From NCBI GenBank assembly GCA_963971575.1, contig OZ020613.1, positions 51,640,250 to 51,704,249 on the forward strand: 64,000 nucleotides of DNA, read 5' to 3'. Positions within the stretch are counted from its first letter, which is position 1; every line of letters begins with the position of its first letter. Positions 1-10,445 of this stretch are shown piece after piece. The translations under genes were made by a program, and so were the position numbers. This stretch comes from Liopterus haemorrhoidalis (taxonomy: Eukaryota; Arthropoda; Insecta; Coleoptera; Dytiscidae). The notes below the pieces were generated by a model, which did no database searches, was not told where the DNA came from, and saw nothing but the letters and a program-made list of their open reading frames with translations.

Positions 1-431
1 AGTTCCCATAATCGTGCATCTATATTATCTATCGTATTGTTATTAAAATCGTTGAATCGCACGAGACTTTTGACATTGTTATTTATTGAGATCAAGATTT
101 CCAAAAATATTCTGCCAACTGTGCTGGCAGTGTCAGGTATTTTTGGCATCTATACTGGCATTGAGAGTATCTTAAATGGATTACAATATCTTTATCTTAT
201 AATATAAACTTAAGGCGTCATGGCCTTTTGAAGATAGCACGGTCATATCGACGTAGGGACGATAGTGTTCCACTTTGTGATTTTTTTTTTTCAAGTGATA
301 ATTTTCACATATATCAGAGTGTAGTAGATGAAGTCATAGAAGATTAATTCTTTGTAGCGTTCATATAAATTTTTAAAAATAAAAGAAGCACTTTTTAAAT
401 TTTTTATTTTTTGTTCTTACATAAATGCACG
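1..431. other. no gene seen
   Basis: AT-rich sequence in which I find no coding signal, terminal repeat or RNA gene. It ends at the target duplication of the first hAT miniature element. Confidence 0.5.
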
Positions 432-439
432 TTTTAGAC

Positions 440-732
440 CAGTGTTTCTCAACCGGTAGTCCGCGGACCACTGGTGGTCCTTAGCAAAATTTTAGTGGTC
501 CGCGAAAGGCTCATAAATAATTATTTTTGAGATTTTTTGTTAATTTTTTTATGATCTTTTGTTCATTTTCTGTGATTTTTGTTCATTTTTCAGTGATTTT
601 TTATTACCGAGATATTATATGTAGTGTACATATACAATATTTTTGTTTAATAGTACATTTATATTTTGTGGTCCGCAGTTGAAAATTAAATATTTTACTG
701 GTCCATGGTACGTTTTCGGTTGAGAAACACTG
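440..732. mobile_element. hAT-type MITE (293 bp) with 8-bp TSD
   Basis: The left end CAGTGTTTCTCAACCG is the reverse complement of the right end, giving 16-bp terminal inverted repeats. They are flanked by the direct repeat TTTTAGAC at 432-439 and 733-740. An 8-bp duplication and CAGTG termini are the signature of the hAT superfamily. There is no transposase, so it would have been moved in trans. The subterminal sequence is built from repeated GTGGTCCGC words. Confidence 0.9.
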
Positions 733-740
733 TTTTAGAC

Positions 741-1396
741 GATTTTAAAGCGATGTTTAAGAGGGCACCCAACCGTGTACTTTCTTATAAAAAACTAACA
801 ATCTGAAATAAAATTAATAACAATCTATTCATCAAAATTTGCAGCAAATTTTTTCTATAGGTAATTTTTTTGATTTAAGCGGAACTAAATGGGGGGTTTA
901 TTTTTAAGTTGTCACGAAAACAGAGCTTGGCTAGGTTATTTCATGTTTCCTGTTGGCATTTACTATTATGTGACATTTATTAGAAACAATAAATAACACA
1001 TTTTTAAATTTTGGAAAATTTAATAAATAAAACATTTATATTACAAATGGCATAAAAATCAAAATGTAATGAAAATTACATTTTATAATGATACAAACCT
1101 GAACCTAAAAATGTTATTGTGAGTATGATTTACAAAGCTTAACCAAAATGGTAAAAACTTGAATCAATACAGAAATGATACTAGATTTCAAAATCTAGTT
1201 CCGTTTAAACCTTTAGAATAGCTAATATATAATAGGATACTTTTAATTGCAGAAAAAATTGTTACGTAATTGTAATTGTTCACTCATATCTTATTCTTGG
1301 TCAAAACATTGTGTGTTTACTATATGTGCCTTTTTGTTCATGTATAAACAATTGTGTTTTATGTGTGAATATAGAAATAAGAAATAAGATAATATG
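741..1396. other. unassigned AT-rich stretch with a short dispersed repeat
   Basis: No gene is seen. Bases about 1180-1235 resemble 33057-33110; both carry an AGATTTCAAAATCT core followed by similar sequence ending in AATAGC and TATATA. This is a small dispersed repeat of unknown type. Confidence 0.4.
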
Positions 1397-1398
1397 TA

Positions 1399-2651
1399 AG
1401 AGGGCTACCTTTTAAGTTTTTACAAAAACTAAGAAAGATTTTTTTTTTGTCATTCTGTTTTATTTCTTTTCAAAATATTTGCCTTTAAGATTTATACACT
1501 TTTGCATGCGTTCAAACCAATTCTCGAAACATTTTTTCCACTCTGAAGTTGGTATCTCAAAAACATGAGTTTCGAAGGCTTCAACAGCTTCTTGAGGTGA
1601 TTAAAATCGCTGTCCACGCATTTTTTGTTTGACATTGGGGAACAAAAAAAGTCGTTAGGGGATAAATCAGGTGAATACGGGCAATGAGACATTAATTCAA
1701 ATAATCAATTGTTTGACGTGCTGTGTGGGAGCTTGCATTGTCATGATGAAGAATGATGCGATGTTTATGGTTGTTTTTTCTGATTCTGTCAATGACTTCT
1801 GGCAAACAAATTGTTGTATACCATTCAGCATTAACTGTTCTCCGATCCTCTAAAGAAATGCTTGCGACATGTATAGTACAACCGAAGTAACAAGCGATCA
1901 TTTTCTTGGAAGTGCTTCGCGAACGAACAACTTTTATGGGTTTCGGTTCATCTTGGAAGACTCAAACAGTGGATTGTTGCTTAGTTTCCGGTTAATATAA
2001 ATAAATCCAAGTTTCGACACCTGTAACGATGTTGTATACGGATTTTGCAGTGCCTGGGTTGAATTTTTTTAGCATTCCCTTACATCAATCAAGACTAGCC
2101 TTTTTTGAGCTTCGGTCAAATTATGCGGAATCCATCAGGAACAGATATTTTTCACAGCTAAATGTCCATGCGAAATCGAATGTATTGCAGTCTGCGATAT
2201 GTCAAAGGATGCCTCTATCTCACGGTAAGTCACATGCCGATCTTCTTCAATCATTTTGCGCACAGCATCGATGTGTTTTAGAATCACAACCGATTTTGGT
2301 CGATCTTCACGAGATTCATCACTGACGGACGCACGGCCACGACGAAATTCTGCAAACCAATTGTATACAATCTTTTCTAATGGTGCTGCATTACCAAAAA
2401 TTGGACGAATCGAATCTATGCATTGTTATTGAGTTAGGCCTTTACTAAAATCCAACGAAAACCTTCCCGAGTAATATCCATTTTTTCACAAACTTGTTTT
2501 ACTAACACTCACTGTCAAAAAACTACTCGGTCAATTTATAAGATGCCACTGATTTCACAATAACAAATGTCAAATTTTACGAATATAGTAATGACACATT
2601 TCAATATTGCCATCTAGTGGTCGTTTGTAAAAACATAAAAGGTAACCCTCG
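1399..2651 (-). mobile_element. mariner element, near full length, degenerate
   Basis: Imperfect inverted repeats of about 28 bp lie at 1399-1428 and 2624-2651, with outer words AGAGGGCTACC and GGTAACCCTCG. They are flanked by TA, the mariner target. The 1.25 kb length fits a full mariner. The same family occurs again at 37820-42577, where it hosts several insertions. This copy keeps the single CTCTAAAG (1848-1855) that is duplicated around the hAT MITE in the other copy. Confidence 0.85.
1492..2481 (-). pseudogene. mariner transposase pseudogene (DD34D type)
   Basis: This is the relic of a mariner DDE/D transposase, which cuts and pastes its element at TA sites in the nucleus. Reading on the minus strand, a start at 2481 gives MDITREGF followed soon by a stop, so the N-terminal helix-turn-helix region is broken. 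The catalytic region is readable in two frames. One holds HHDNASSHTA with the second Asp (1692-1901), and the next holds CPYSPDLSPNDFF with the third Asp (1492-1692). The spacing in the sister copy is 34 residues. Frameshifts and stops rule out function. Confidence 0.85.
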
Positions 2652-2703
2652 TATAAAAAATTATTATAGTATAAGAAGTCGTTGCGGGCCGCAAAATTGC
2701 AAG

Positions 2704-2733
2704 ACTTGGGCCGCCAATTTGACACCCCTGCTC
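2704..2733 (-). repeat. single hAT-like terminus fragment
   Basis: On the minus strand this reads CAGGGGTGTCAAATTGGCGG. CAGGGGTGTC starts are common hAT termini, and a related word recurs at 54976 inside the hAT element at 54382-55256. No partner end was found, so only one terminus is supported. Confidence 0.35.
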
Positions 2734-2739
2734 TATGGG

Positions 2740-3500
2740 GTTAAACGTAGCGTTAATGGAGTATTCACATAATCGAGCGCCTACTGTATTTGCAAATATG
2801 TACCTCATTATTAAATTATAATTGAAATGTTATTATCTGGTTATTCGCAAAAATAACACGATAGTGTGGCGCTATCTACCTATACACGCTAGGAAATATC
2901 ATGAAAAAAGATAGAGTATTTATTTTATGTATGTTGGAATGAGATGGATAGACATCACGCGTTTTGTGTTGATACGCCGGAAATTTGATACCTAGGTTTT
3001 TTTAGTGAAGTTTTTTTATCAAGTTTATTTAGACAGAAAATATAACAGAATTGAAAAAATGAAGTTCTTTTTGATAGAAAAAATTAACACGCGATTATTA
3101 AAAAGATATTTAAAAAATAATTATTAAGGGATTACACGCAATACATTATCATCACTATCTTCCACCTGAACTTGTGCACTGCTGAACATACAAGGTGATT
3201 TTATAAGCTTATTATTAAGCAATATATAAATATGTACGGCTACATTTGTGGCTAATTTTGATTCATAACGCATGTTTACAAAAAATGTTATTGTTACAAT
3301 TTTTTTAAATGCCTAAATTTGTTGCTAGAAATAATTAGTAATTAATATTAGTAATATTAGTAAAATTGGTAATGAGTATTATTTACTAGAGCCCGGGAAT
3401 ACTTTGGGGATAATTCTATTAAACTGTTTACCAGTAGCTTAGTAAATTATTTATTGGACTTTTGTCCTAAAATAAAATTATATTATTATTATTTGGGCTT
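2740..3500. other. no gene seen
   Basis: AT-rich sequence with short TAATATTAG-type repeats around 3340-3360. I see no coding potential or terminal repeats. Confidence 0.45.
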
Positions 3501-4138
3501 TTTCAGATCTTGACTAGTGTCCAGTAATCGCAAACTTCAGTAACCTTTTGAGCCACGTCATGCTAGAGACTAGTGGAGCTAAAAATACACGGCTGCATCC
3601 CAAACCTTGGCGATATGCAGACGCTGAAATTACACCAGATCCAGTGCCCGTACAATGCGGAGTGACCCGAAGGGGTGGCAGAAGATCTGCAGGTGGGAAT
3701 AGACTCGATTTCCCTGCGATTGAAGACTTTTATACCACCAAAAACACCAACTATCTGGACTACAAGCTTAACTTTATATCCTGGATACAGCTTTCTAAGC
3801 TCAGACAAGAGATCCATATACTTGGACCTCTTTTCCTCTTCCTTGAGACAGATATTTTTCTCAGCTGGACTTGAGAATTCAGTCACAAACATCTGTTTGA
3901 TCTCGATATCCAGGAGGGTTATGTCCGGCTTAGTGACTGTTGGTAACCTCGAGGTGGGGAGTAAATCCGATAAATGCGGAATTTTCCACCACCGATTCTA
4001 TGTCAGAAGGGATGTACGGTATAACCGGTATTTGATCAACACTATAGGCATGTTTAAGATGGTAGTAGAGCACGTGGAGAGCAGCATTATGTCGAGAGAC
4101 GTAGCTCGACGCTGCAAGAGATGGACAAGCCAGACAGA

Positions 4139-4888
4139 GGGCGCGTTCGGCATAACTGTGCACTGTTAACTCTGTGTCGAGCAAGTTTATTGTCACGTGA
4201 CCACTGTACACACTGTGCAAGAAAATCAAAACGAACGCTTTGTTTAGATTGTGCAGTTATTCTTGTTATTCTAACCTTTTTGTAAACAAATAAATTGTTT
4301 GTGTTTGATTAGGTACATGAAGTCTGTCTCCTGCTACTTGTTTTGTATGATAATATAAAAATGACGCATGAAAGTTTTGGGATGCTTTTAAGTAATATAA
4401 CAGAAATTTTATTTGATGAGGAAGACAATTCAGATGAATTTTCCATACCAGAAAATATTTTGGAAAAAGTATTTGAATGTGCAGAGAGTACTGTTCCAAA
4501 CATGAGTACAAATCAATTTAAAGTACATTTTCGTTTGTATCCAGAAAATTTTAAGTCTTTTTGAGTGTATTTACATATTCCATCATGAGGTTCATGTCTA
4601 TACTATTTATTTTGCAAATGCTGCAGGCATAAACAATGATATCTTGATTATTTTCACTAATATTGTTTTGTAGAAATAATAACTTATATTTTTACCGCGA
4701 AAAACACTATTGCACAGGTTTCCGCACGATCTAAACTAGTGACGACTGTGCAACACAAACTGCACTGCACGGTAGGTAATTGCCGAACGATCTTCGTGCA
4801 GCACGGAGAACACAGAAACTTTATGCCGAACGTTTCTTGTGTAAATTATGCAGAATGTGTATATTATTAGCTTATGCCGAATGCACCT
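4139..4888 (+). mobile_element. PIF/Harbinger-like element inserted in a LINE
   Basis: The 17-bp imperfect inverted ends are GGGCGCGTTCGGCATAA and, on the other strand, AGGTGCATTCGGCATAA. They are flanked by AGA at 4136-4138 and 4889-4891. Removing the element plus one AGA restores the LINE zinc-finger codons for Ile-Leu-Ala-Cys, which is strong evidence for exact boundaries and a 3-bp duplication. A 3-bp duplication fits PIF/Harbinger, although AGA is not the usual TWA. The ends also carry internal GTTCGGCA repeats (4790-4850). Confidence 0.65.
4361..4564 (+). pseudogene. possible Harbinger nuclease N-terminal fragment
   Basis: A 68-codon frame lies inside the 3-bp-TSD element and starts MTHESFGMLLSNITEIL. 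A second similar block is NQFKVHFRLYPENFKSF. Phrases of the type R(M/L)-x-x-E-x-F are seen at the N-terminus of Harbinger nucleases, before the DDE domain. No catalytic residues are present and the frame stops early. The assignment rests mainly on the inverted repeats and the 3-bp duplication, and the protein alone would not prove it. Confidence 0.35.
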
Positions 4889-4891
4889 AGA

Positions 4892-5150
4892 ATGTGTTTA
4901 ATGGTTTCAGGATGGTGGCGGCACAACCTACAGAGTGTGGACTCCACCATTTGGAATATGTGGACACTATACGCCACTTATAACACCATTCTGACACGCA
5001 AACACAAAACCTTCCGTTTCCGATCTCAAACCAGCTTAAGAAACGAGAACATGAGTTCGGTGGACAACTCTAGACTTTTAATATGTTTGAAGAATATTAA
5101 ATTTATAAATTTTTGAAAATTAAATTTGGCTGATTTCATATATAAGATAT
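4892..5150. other. upstream part of the LINE relic, then AT-rich spacer
   Basis: Bases 4892-5090 belong to the LINE relic on the minus strand, with short coding patches only. The remainder up to the Harbinger MITE at 5154 holds nothing recognisable. Confidence 0.4.
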
Positions 5151-5153
5151 TAA

Positions 5154-5412
5154 GGCCCGGTCTTTCCACCTTCAGATAAAGTTCCAGGTAACTATCTGAC
5201 AGATAAGGTTATTTATAACTTCATCTGCTGAATAAATATCATCCCTTCTTTCTATACAAATGTGTCTATCGGATAGTTATCTAACGGATAATGAGACTGA
5301 CGTATTGGATTCACTGACTGGTATTGACATTTATTCAGCAGATGAAGTTATAAATAACCTAATCTGTCAGATAGTTACCTGGAACTTTATCTGAAGGTGG
5401 AAAGACCGGGCC
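5154..5412. mobile_element. PIF/Harbinger-type MITE with 84-bp inverted arms
   Basis: Left arm 5154-5237 and right arm 5329-5412 are near-perfect reverse complements, starting GGCCCGGTCTTTCCACC. They are flanked by TAA at 5151-5153 and 5413-5415. A TAA duplication and GG-starting ends fit PIF/Harbinger. The whole element can fold into one long hairpin. No coding sequence is present. The arms look nearly identical, which suggests a recent insertion. Confidence 0.85.
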
Positions 5413-5415
5413 TAA

Positions 5416-6098
5416 TTGAATGTTCTTAATACTAAAACTACCAGACGAAAATAAATTTTCGTCTGGTAGTAAGAAATTACAGTAAAAAAAATGCCTAAAA
5501 ATTGTTGTCATAATTGCGGAATCCCGAAATGTATGATGATAAATTCCACACCACATTAATCTTTAGGAATTTGTTTCAAATTCATTTCAAATTAGTTATA
5601 TTCGATATGATCAAAGTAAAATTTTACAATACTTTTAAAGCATATTAAAAATTGCGTCGTACCAATAAATATTGACTATTCGTCAACGGGTCAAGTTTCC
5701 AATATGTTTCGTAATATTTGTCATTTCAATGGGATTACAAAATCTAATTTGATTTTGATTTGTTTATAAATACAAAGTGAGCTATAAAACTCCAATATAA
5801 ATCAGTGACGTTGATATGGGGTAAAATAGAGATGGAAACTAGAATTAATTGTACAGAGTGGTGCAAAATTAATTTTTCATTTTAAAGCTTAATTAACTTT
5901 TTTAGTTTATTATTATTTCGTATGGCATAATGCCTGGGTCAGATATTTTCAGGGTAATAACGCTCTCTGACATAACCTAACGACTACTTTTTATGGTATC
6001 CAAGATTGCCGGCTTTACGTGCCTTCTGAAGCACGCCCCATATACCCGAATATTAACTCAGGATACAGGTACTCCATTTAAGGGAAAAATATTACTTT
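5416..6098. other. no gene seen
   Basis: AT-rich sequence. It starts with a short local inverted word (CCAGACGAAAA / TTTTCGTCTGG, about 5442-5468). I see no coding signal or element ends. Confidence 0.4.
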
Positions 6099-6100
6099 TA

Positions 6101-6984
6101 AGGTGTACAACTTTACTTCCGCCGTTTTCCTATAGATGGCTTTAGCGGTAAGTAGTGGTCGAAATAAATAAATCATAGACGTCATGCAATAAACTTGAGC
6201 ATCTGTCAACATAACCCCATAAAAACATTAGACGATTTGTATCTGCATCATAAAGTTATTCTCGATTGAAAATGTCAGTTAACTAGCCAAATTTGCGGGA
6301 GGTTTTAATTTTCTGCTTCAATATGAAGAAATCTGCGGCTGAGGCTCATTGAATGCTTTCAAATACTTATGGTGAGACCACTATTATTGAAAGAACGTAT
6401 CGTGAGTGGTTTCAACGCTTCAAAAACGGTAATGTTCACATCGAAGATCGGCATAACGGTGGTTTTCGAAGATGCAGAATTGAAGGCATACTTAATGAAG
6501 ACTCGTATCAAAGTCAAGAAGAATTGGCACGGTCATTGGGAGTGACTCAATTCAAAACCGTGAAGCAATTTCAAAACGCCTTAAGGACATGGGAATGATT
6601 CAGAAGAAAGAAAATTGGGTGCCGTAAGAGTTGAAACCAAGAGATGTTGAAATACATACCTGGAAACGTTGAAATGGAAAGTCCTACCCCACCCCCCGTA
6701 TTCTCCAGACGTTGCTCCCTCAGACTATCACTTGTTTCGATTAATGGCACACGGCCTGGCTGACCAGCACTTCCGGTCTTATGAAGAAGTAAAAAAATGG
6801 ATCGATTCGTGGATCGCTTCAAAAGATGACCAGGTTTTTCAACGCGGGATTCGTATGCTGCCTAAAAGATGGGAGAAAGTAGTGGCCGGCGGTGGATAAT
6901 ACTTTGAATCATAAATGTATAACCCGTTTTTTACAATAAAGCCTAGAATTTCGGAAAAACGGCGGAAGCAAAGTTGCACACCTA
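6101..6984 (+). mobile_element. mariner element with internal deletion
   Basis: Inverted ends of about 30 bp start AGGTGTACAACTTTACTTCC on the left. The right end at 6952-6984 is its near-complement. TA lies next to both ends, with the exact edge ambiguous by one or two bases. The 0.88 kb length is about two thirds of a full mariner, in line with the missing middle of the transposase. Confidence 0.8.
6323..6899 (+). pseudogene. mariner transposase pseudogene, middle deleted
   Basis: The N-terminal region reads MKKSAAEAH, then a stop, then MLSNTYGETTIIERTYREWF, which is the first helix-turn-helix of mariner transposases. A second HTH-like block, ELARSLGVTQ, follows. After a stop near 6627 the frame resumes with LPHPPYSPDVAPSDYHLF, which holds the third catalytic Asp, and runs to a stop at 6897-6899. 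The segment with the first two catalytic Asp residues is gone. It cannot encode an active transposase. Confidence 0.8.
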
Positions 6985-7149
6985 TACAAACATTATTAAT
7001 AATTTTTTAGTTAAAAAAGTGAAGATATTTTCACTTTAGATGAGATTTTGGTGATTTAAACATTGATATTTATTAACAAATTATCGATGTTTTTGACATT
7101 TTGGCAAGATTTCAAGGCCGATATTATCGGAATATCGATGCTTTGATCG

Positions 7150-7365
7150 CTAGGTACGAACTTAGACTCAAGATACGAACTGTGATGCTTTTGTTTTCAA
7201 ATGAACTAAAGCCTGTTTTACATTTTATCATTTTTAACCTTTTTCCCTAGTACTAGAAACAAGCTACTAACAGGCTACTACTACACGCAAACTAATCGAA
7301 AACTTCTGAACCACAAAACCAACCACAAGGAAATTATTATTTTTTACAATTTAATGGAAGTAGAT
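7150..7365 (+). repeat. pogo-like repeat fragment
   Basis: About 200 bp match 10235-10450, including GATACGA, GTGATGCTTTTGTTTTC, AAGCCTGTTTTACATT and CTTCTGAACCACAAAACCA. The other copy has an intact left terminus, whereas this one has none. It contains no coding sequence. Confidence 0.5.
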
Positions 7366-7844
7366 TTTTTTCCCTTTTGTTTGTTGGTTTTAGCAGCTTT
7401 GGCTCTTAGCCAGGTAATCCATTCCAAAATATCTAGCGAAATCCATTCCAAATATCAAAATATCTAGAGAATTAGTAGCGAGAAGCGTCTGAACATTGGT
7501 AGGTAAGGATATTTTTTGGACAGCTAAATTTTGTATGAATAAGTTACGATTGCGAAAATTAATTGGCATTCAAACAATAATTGGTTTGAATCGCTGACAG
7601 AAAAATTATCACACAGACGGAGAGGAGAAGTAACCATAATAATTCTATGCAGATGATAGGGAGAGATGATAGGAATAAATCAAAGCCGGATAAAAGTGCA
7701 TATAAAAGATCTGCTTTGGTGAGAAGAAACCAAAGTTTTCTAGGTCGGAGGGGTTGAATTTGACCGTAGACCTGCAGAGAATCTGTCTTCTTAATGCCAT
7801 TGGTTGTATATGGAAGATTTGAAAATTGACATAATCTCATTACT
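7366..7844. other. no gene seen
   Basis: Contains a short local duplication near 7420-7470 (AATCCATTCCAAA and ATATCTAG words). A weak minus-strand frame (7559-7840) has a hydrophobic patch but resembles nothing I know and is probably chance. Confidence 0.4.
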
Positions 7845-7852
7845 GTTTAGAG

Positions 7853-8162
7853 CAATATTTCTCAAAGGGTATGCCGAGGCACTATAGTGTGCCGCGAAAT
7901 CTTAAAAAAAAAAACTGGCGTCGTTTTTATTTCAACATCATTGTTCGAATATACGTACAATACCATTAATAAGAATAAAGTACACGAAGGATCTTTTTAT
8001 GACAAATTGAAATTGACATATCCTGAATAGGAATCTTCATTCAGGAGCCAACACTATTTGAATAAAGACCAATTAGACTTCTTCTACGACTACGTAGGTA
8101 TGCCGCGAAATTTTTCTTCTTTGGAAAATGTATCACGAGGGTAACAAGATCGAGGATCACTG
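7853..8162. mobile_element. hAT-type MITE (310 bp) with 8-bp TSD
   Basis: Flanked by a perfect direct repeat GTTTAGAG at 7845-7852 and 8163-8170. The ends are CAATATTTCTCAAAGGGT and, from the right on the other strand, CAGTGATCCTCGATCTTG, so the inverted repeats are diverged. The internal word TATGCCGCGAAAT occurs near both ends. It carries no coding sequence. Confidence 0.8.
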
Positions 8163-8170
8163 GTTTAGAG

Positions 8171-8584
8171 GAATATTTAACGTAGAGCCATTTACAGGTG
8201 CCTCTTTGGCTAGAAGATAGACTTACATGTTGAAGAAGATGATTTTTATACTAATCATGTAAAACTAAAGATTTCATTTAAAAAAATTAATATGGTACAT
8301 GGTATATTCAATTAACGGACGTATTGTCCCTTAATTGTTAGGCTAAAAAACAAAAAAAATCATTTTCATTCGTATAATTTTTTTCCCGCCCTCGTAGTTT
8401 AAAGTGCGATAATAGTAACAGATTGAAGCGTGTCATATTTGAAAACAAGAATATAAATATTTTATAATTTTGGAATTATATTGATTTTCTAAATATTTTA
8501 TAAGCTTTAAATGTTTGAATTTAATTATAAATGACTGTATAAGCTGCACATCAAATAAAAAATTAATGTGAACTGTGAATGTTA
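8171..8584. other. no gene seen
   Basis: AT-rich stretch without recognisable structure. Confidence 0.4.
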
Positions 8585-8930
8585 GTACGATATTGCATAA
8601 AATGCAATAATAAATAAATAAATAAATAATAGGTTCCCAACGTCTGCATAGGCGTATAGGGGAAAAGAAGTTAAGTTCTCTGTTTCTAGACCACAAGCCA
8701 TAGATATGAAAGCCACGTTGTTTGTGTGACGTTTCGGACGTCCCTATTATCCCTATATAAGCAGGATCGACCCAATGCTGACTGCACAATATCGGACGAT
8801 AAAAATCCGAAGGAACGAGGGAATTCCTGTGCTCCGTAGACAAGCTTCTTACCACGGAGCCACAGAAACTCACAAAAATACAATAAACTTCGAAAATATA
8901 ATCAACAATTTCTGTCAATGTACACAATCA
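8585..8930 (-). repeat. LINE 3'-end-like fragment with ATTT tail
   Basis: On the minus strand the phrase CAGACGTTGGGAACCTATT runs into an ATTTATTT tail (8606-8632 on the plus strand, AAAT repeats). Short tandem tails after a conserved 3' region are typical of non-LTR elements. The GGGAAC phrase recalls the tail region at 25130-25150. The 164-codon frame across this region crosses the tail and is not convincing as a gene. Confidence 0.35.
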
Positions 8931-8940
8931 GATTTTTAAA

Positions 8941-9140
8941 TGAATTCCTCTGGGCTTCAAGGTGTGGGACAAAAAAAAGAAAATAATTTGAAAAAAATCG
9001 AGCGAACATTTTCAAAATTAAAATTTGCTAGATAATGTTCGTCTCAACAGCTTTCATTTGATACAGCACTCACAATTTTAAAAAAATATTATATACGTAT
9101 GTCGGAGAAAATCATAATTTTATCAGGGATACGTAAGTGC
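8941..9140 (+). repeat. fragment of the (GACA)n dispersed repeat, 5' part
   Basis: This resembles 27470-27625: CTGGGCTNCARGGTGTGGGACA, then A-rich sequence, then CTTTCATTTGATAC followed by ACTCA and AATT. The matching 3' part appears at 10030-10160, so the mariner derivative and other sequence may split one original copy. Confidence 0.5.
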
Positions 9141-9237
9141 AAAGGCAGCAGCCTTGGTGCTAGCAGAACCAAGATCAACCGATCAGCAAAAACAGGGCGA
9201 TAATAGAACAGTGTGTGTTTTGTATGTGTGTGATATA

Positions 9238-9764
9238 CGAGGTCTATTCAAAAAATATCGCGAATTTTGAATTTCCGCGGGTTACGTATATTCGATTTTC
9301 GATTTTTTTGATGTTGGTGCTCATGTCTTTCACTTATGCCGACAAGTTCGGCCATTTTGAATGTTCAGTTAATTTTTGACAGTTGCTTTGCTTGCACGTG
9401 TTTTGGCTCGTCTTCGATTTTTGCCTATACCAAAAAATGGATCAAAGAATCTGTATCAAATTTTGTGTGAAAAACAAAATTAAGAGCTCGGACGCATTCC
9501 GAATGTTGACTGTGGCATATGGTGAAGCTACCTTGGACCGAAGCAACGTTTATCGGTGGTACAAAATGTTCTCAGAGGGCCGAGAAGCTGTGAACGACGA
9601 AGAGCGTGCCGGACGCCCGAGCACGTCAACAACGGACGAAAACATTGATGAAGTGAAGAAAATAGTATTGGCCAATCGTCGAATCAGCGTTAGAGAAGTT
9701 AATGAGGAAATAATTGATTTTGTGAAAAAACACAAAATTCGCGATACTTTTTGAACAGACCTCG
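9238..9764 (+). mobile_element. mariner deletion derivative (527 bp)
   Basis: The ends are CGAGGTCTATTCAAAAAATA and its near-complement at about 9735-9764. TA flanks both sides (9236-9237 and 9765-9766). Only the 5' part of the transposase gene is kept; it runs almost directly into the 3' inverted repeat. Confidence 0.85.
9437..9754 (+). CDS. truncated mariner transposase, DNA-binding domain only
   Basis: An open frame of 105 codons from ATG 9437 starts MDQRICIKFCVKNKIKSSD. It contains the first mariner helix-turn-helix (VYRWYKMFSEGRE), the GRPSTSTTDENI linker typical of the family, and the start of the second HTH (ISVREVNEE). The catalytic domain is absent. After a deletion junction the frame reads through the 3' end (KKHKIRDTF) to a stop at 9752-9754. 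A frame with DNA-binding but no catalytic domain could bind the ends and compete with full transposase, but expression is unknown. An in-frame ATG 18 codons upstream lies in the element's 5' UTR and is the less likely start. Confidence 0.7.
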   Translation: MDQRICIKFCVKNKIKSSDAFRMLTVAYGEATLDRSNVYRWYKMFSEGREAVNDEERAGRPSTSTTDENIDEVKKIVLANRRISVREVNEEIIDFVKKHKIRDTF

Positions 9765-9766
9765 TA

Positions 9767-10029
9767 TGTAACTGGGCGATCGGTCTGGATCATTGGGATT
9801 GCTACGTGTCTATTATAATATCTGTTTTAATTATGAACTTTATTTTATGTCATAAATGTGTTTTAATATTGTTTGATTATTTGTGAAAGAACAATAAGAA
9901 TAATATAAACTGTAATGATTAGGTTATTGTGAGTGATAATTGTTATTTTACCACATTTGAGACGAAATATATTTCGTTAAATATATAGGGAAGTATTTGT
10001 TCATAAATTTCGCGCGATGTGTTTTTTGA
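9767..10029. other. no gene seen
   Basis: AT-rich spacer between the mariner derivative and the 3' part of the (GACA)n repeat. Confidence 0.4.
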
Positions 10030-10160
10030 AGTCTCTTAGAAAGTATGTTTCTTAGATGCGGGTCAAAGAACTATGCATGCATGACAAATTTCAACCCTCT
10101 TAAGTCCAGCCTTTTGGTCATCATTTCTATCGAATGGACAGACAGAGAGACACGCACATG
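10030..10160 (+). repeat. (GACA)n dispersed repeat, 3' part
   Basis: The core phrase is GCGGGTCAAAGA, then CATGCATGACAAATTTCAA, then GTCCAGCCTTTTGGTCA, then GGACAGACAGAGAGACA. It matches 27710-27790 and 28805-28895 in order and spacing. Confidence 0.65.
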
Positions 10161-10173
10161 ATTGACAATAGTA

Positions 10174-10445
10174 CAGTGGTACCTCGACTTACGAACCTCT
10201 CGACATACGAACTTTTCGAGGTACGAACTATTATCATATCCCTTTTTCACCTCTACATACGAACCTAGATTTAAGATACGAGCCGTGATGCTTTTGTTTT
10301 CAAATGAAATAAAGCCTGTTTTACATTACACTTTTTCCCTAGCACTAGACCAAAGCTACTAACACCTGCAGGCAACAAATCGAAAATTCCTGAACCACAA
10401 AACCAGCTACAAGAAAATTGTTTTGTTTTTACATTTTAATGGAAG
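10174..10445 (+). mobile_element. pogo/Tigger-like terminus and flank
   Basis: After a TA (10172-10173) the sequence starts CAGTGGTACCTCGACTTACG, a start typical of pogo-type Tc1/mariner elements. Direct ACGAAC and GACTTACGAA-type words recur in the first 100 bp. No right terminus is found, because a minisatellite follows. A related fragment is at 7150-7365. No transposase domain is visible here. Confidence 0.55.

Larger units (their letters stand above)
3548..5090 (-). pseudogene. LINE C-terminal relic, R2/R4-like (zinc finger plus REL-endonuclease-like)
   Basis: This is the 3' part of a non-LTR retrotransposon polyprotein. Reading leftward, an upstream piece (about 4892-5090) ends in a knuckle STLCRLCRHHPETIKHI. 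The frame resumes after the inserted element at 4138 with LACPSLAASSYVSRHN, completing a CX2CX8HX3C finger. It is followed by TKPDITLLDIEIK near 3930 and then SSPAEKNICLKEEEKRSKY and LLSELRKLYPGYKVKLVV (3750-3890). PD...EIK resembles the restriction-like endonuclease core of R2/R4-type LINEs. The reverse transcriptase is missing and the frame is shifted, so this is a dead, 5'-truncated copy. The subgroup is inferred by eye. Confidence 0.7.

Noticed and set aside
3563..3892. Possible host gene with coiled coil
   Set aside because: The Lys/Glu-rich block and following residues match the C-terminal part of R2/R4-like LINE proteins and continue across the element at 4139-4888.
8433..8927. 164-codon minus-strand frame
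   Set aside because: It crosses a LINE-like tail and simple repeats; low-complexity composition and no motif.
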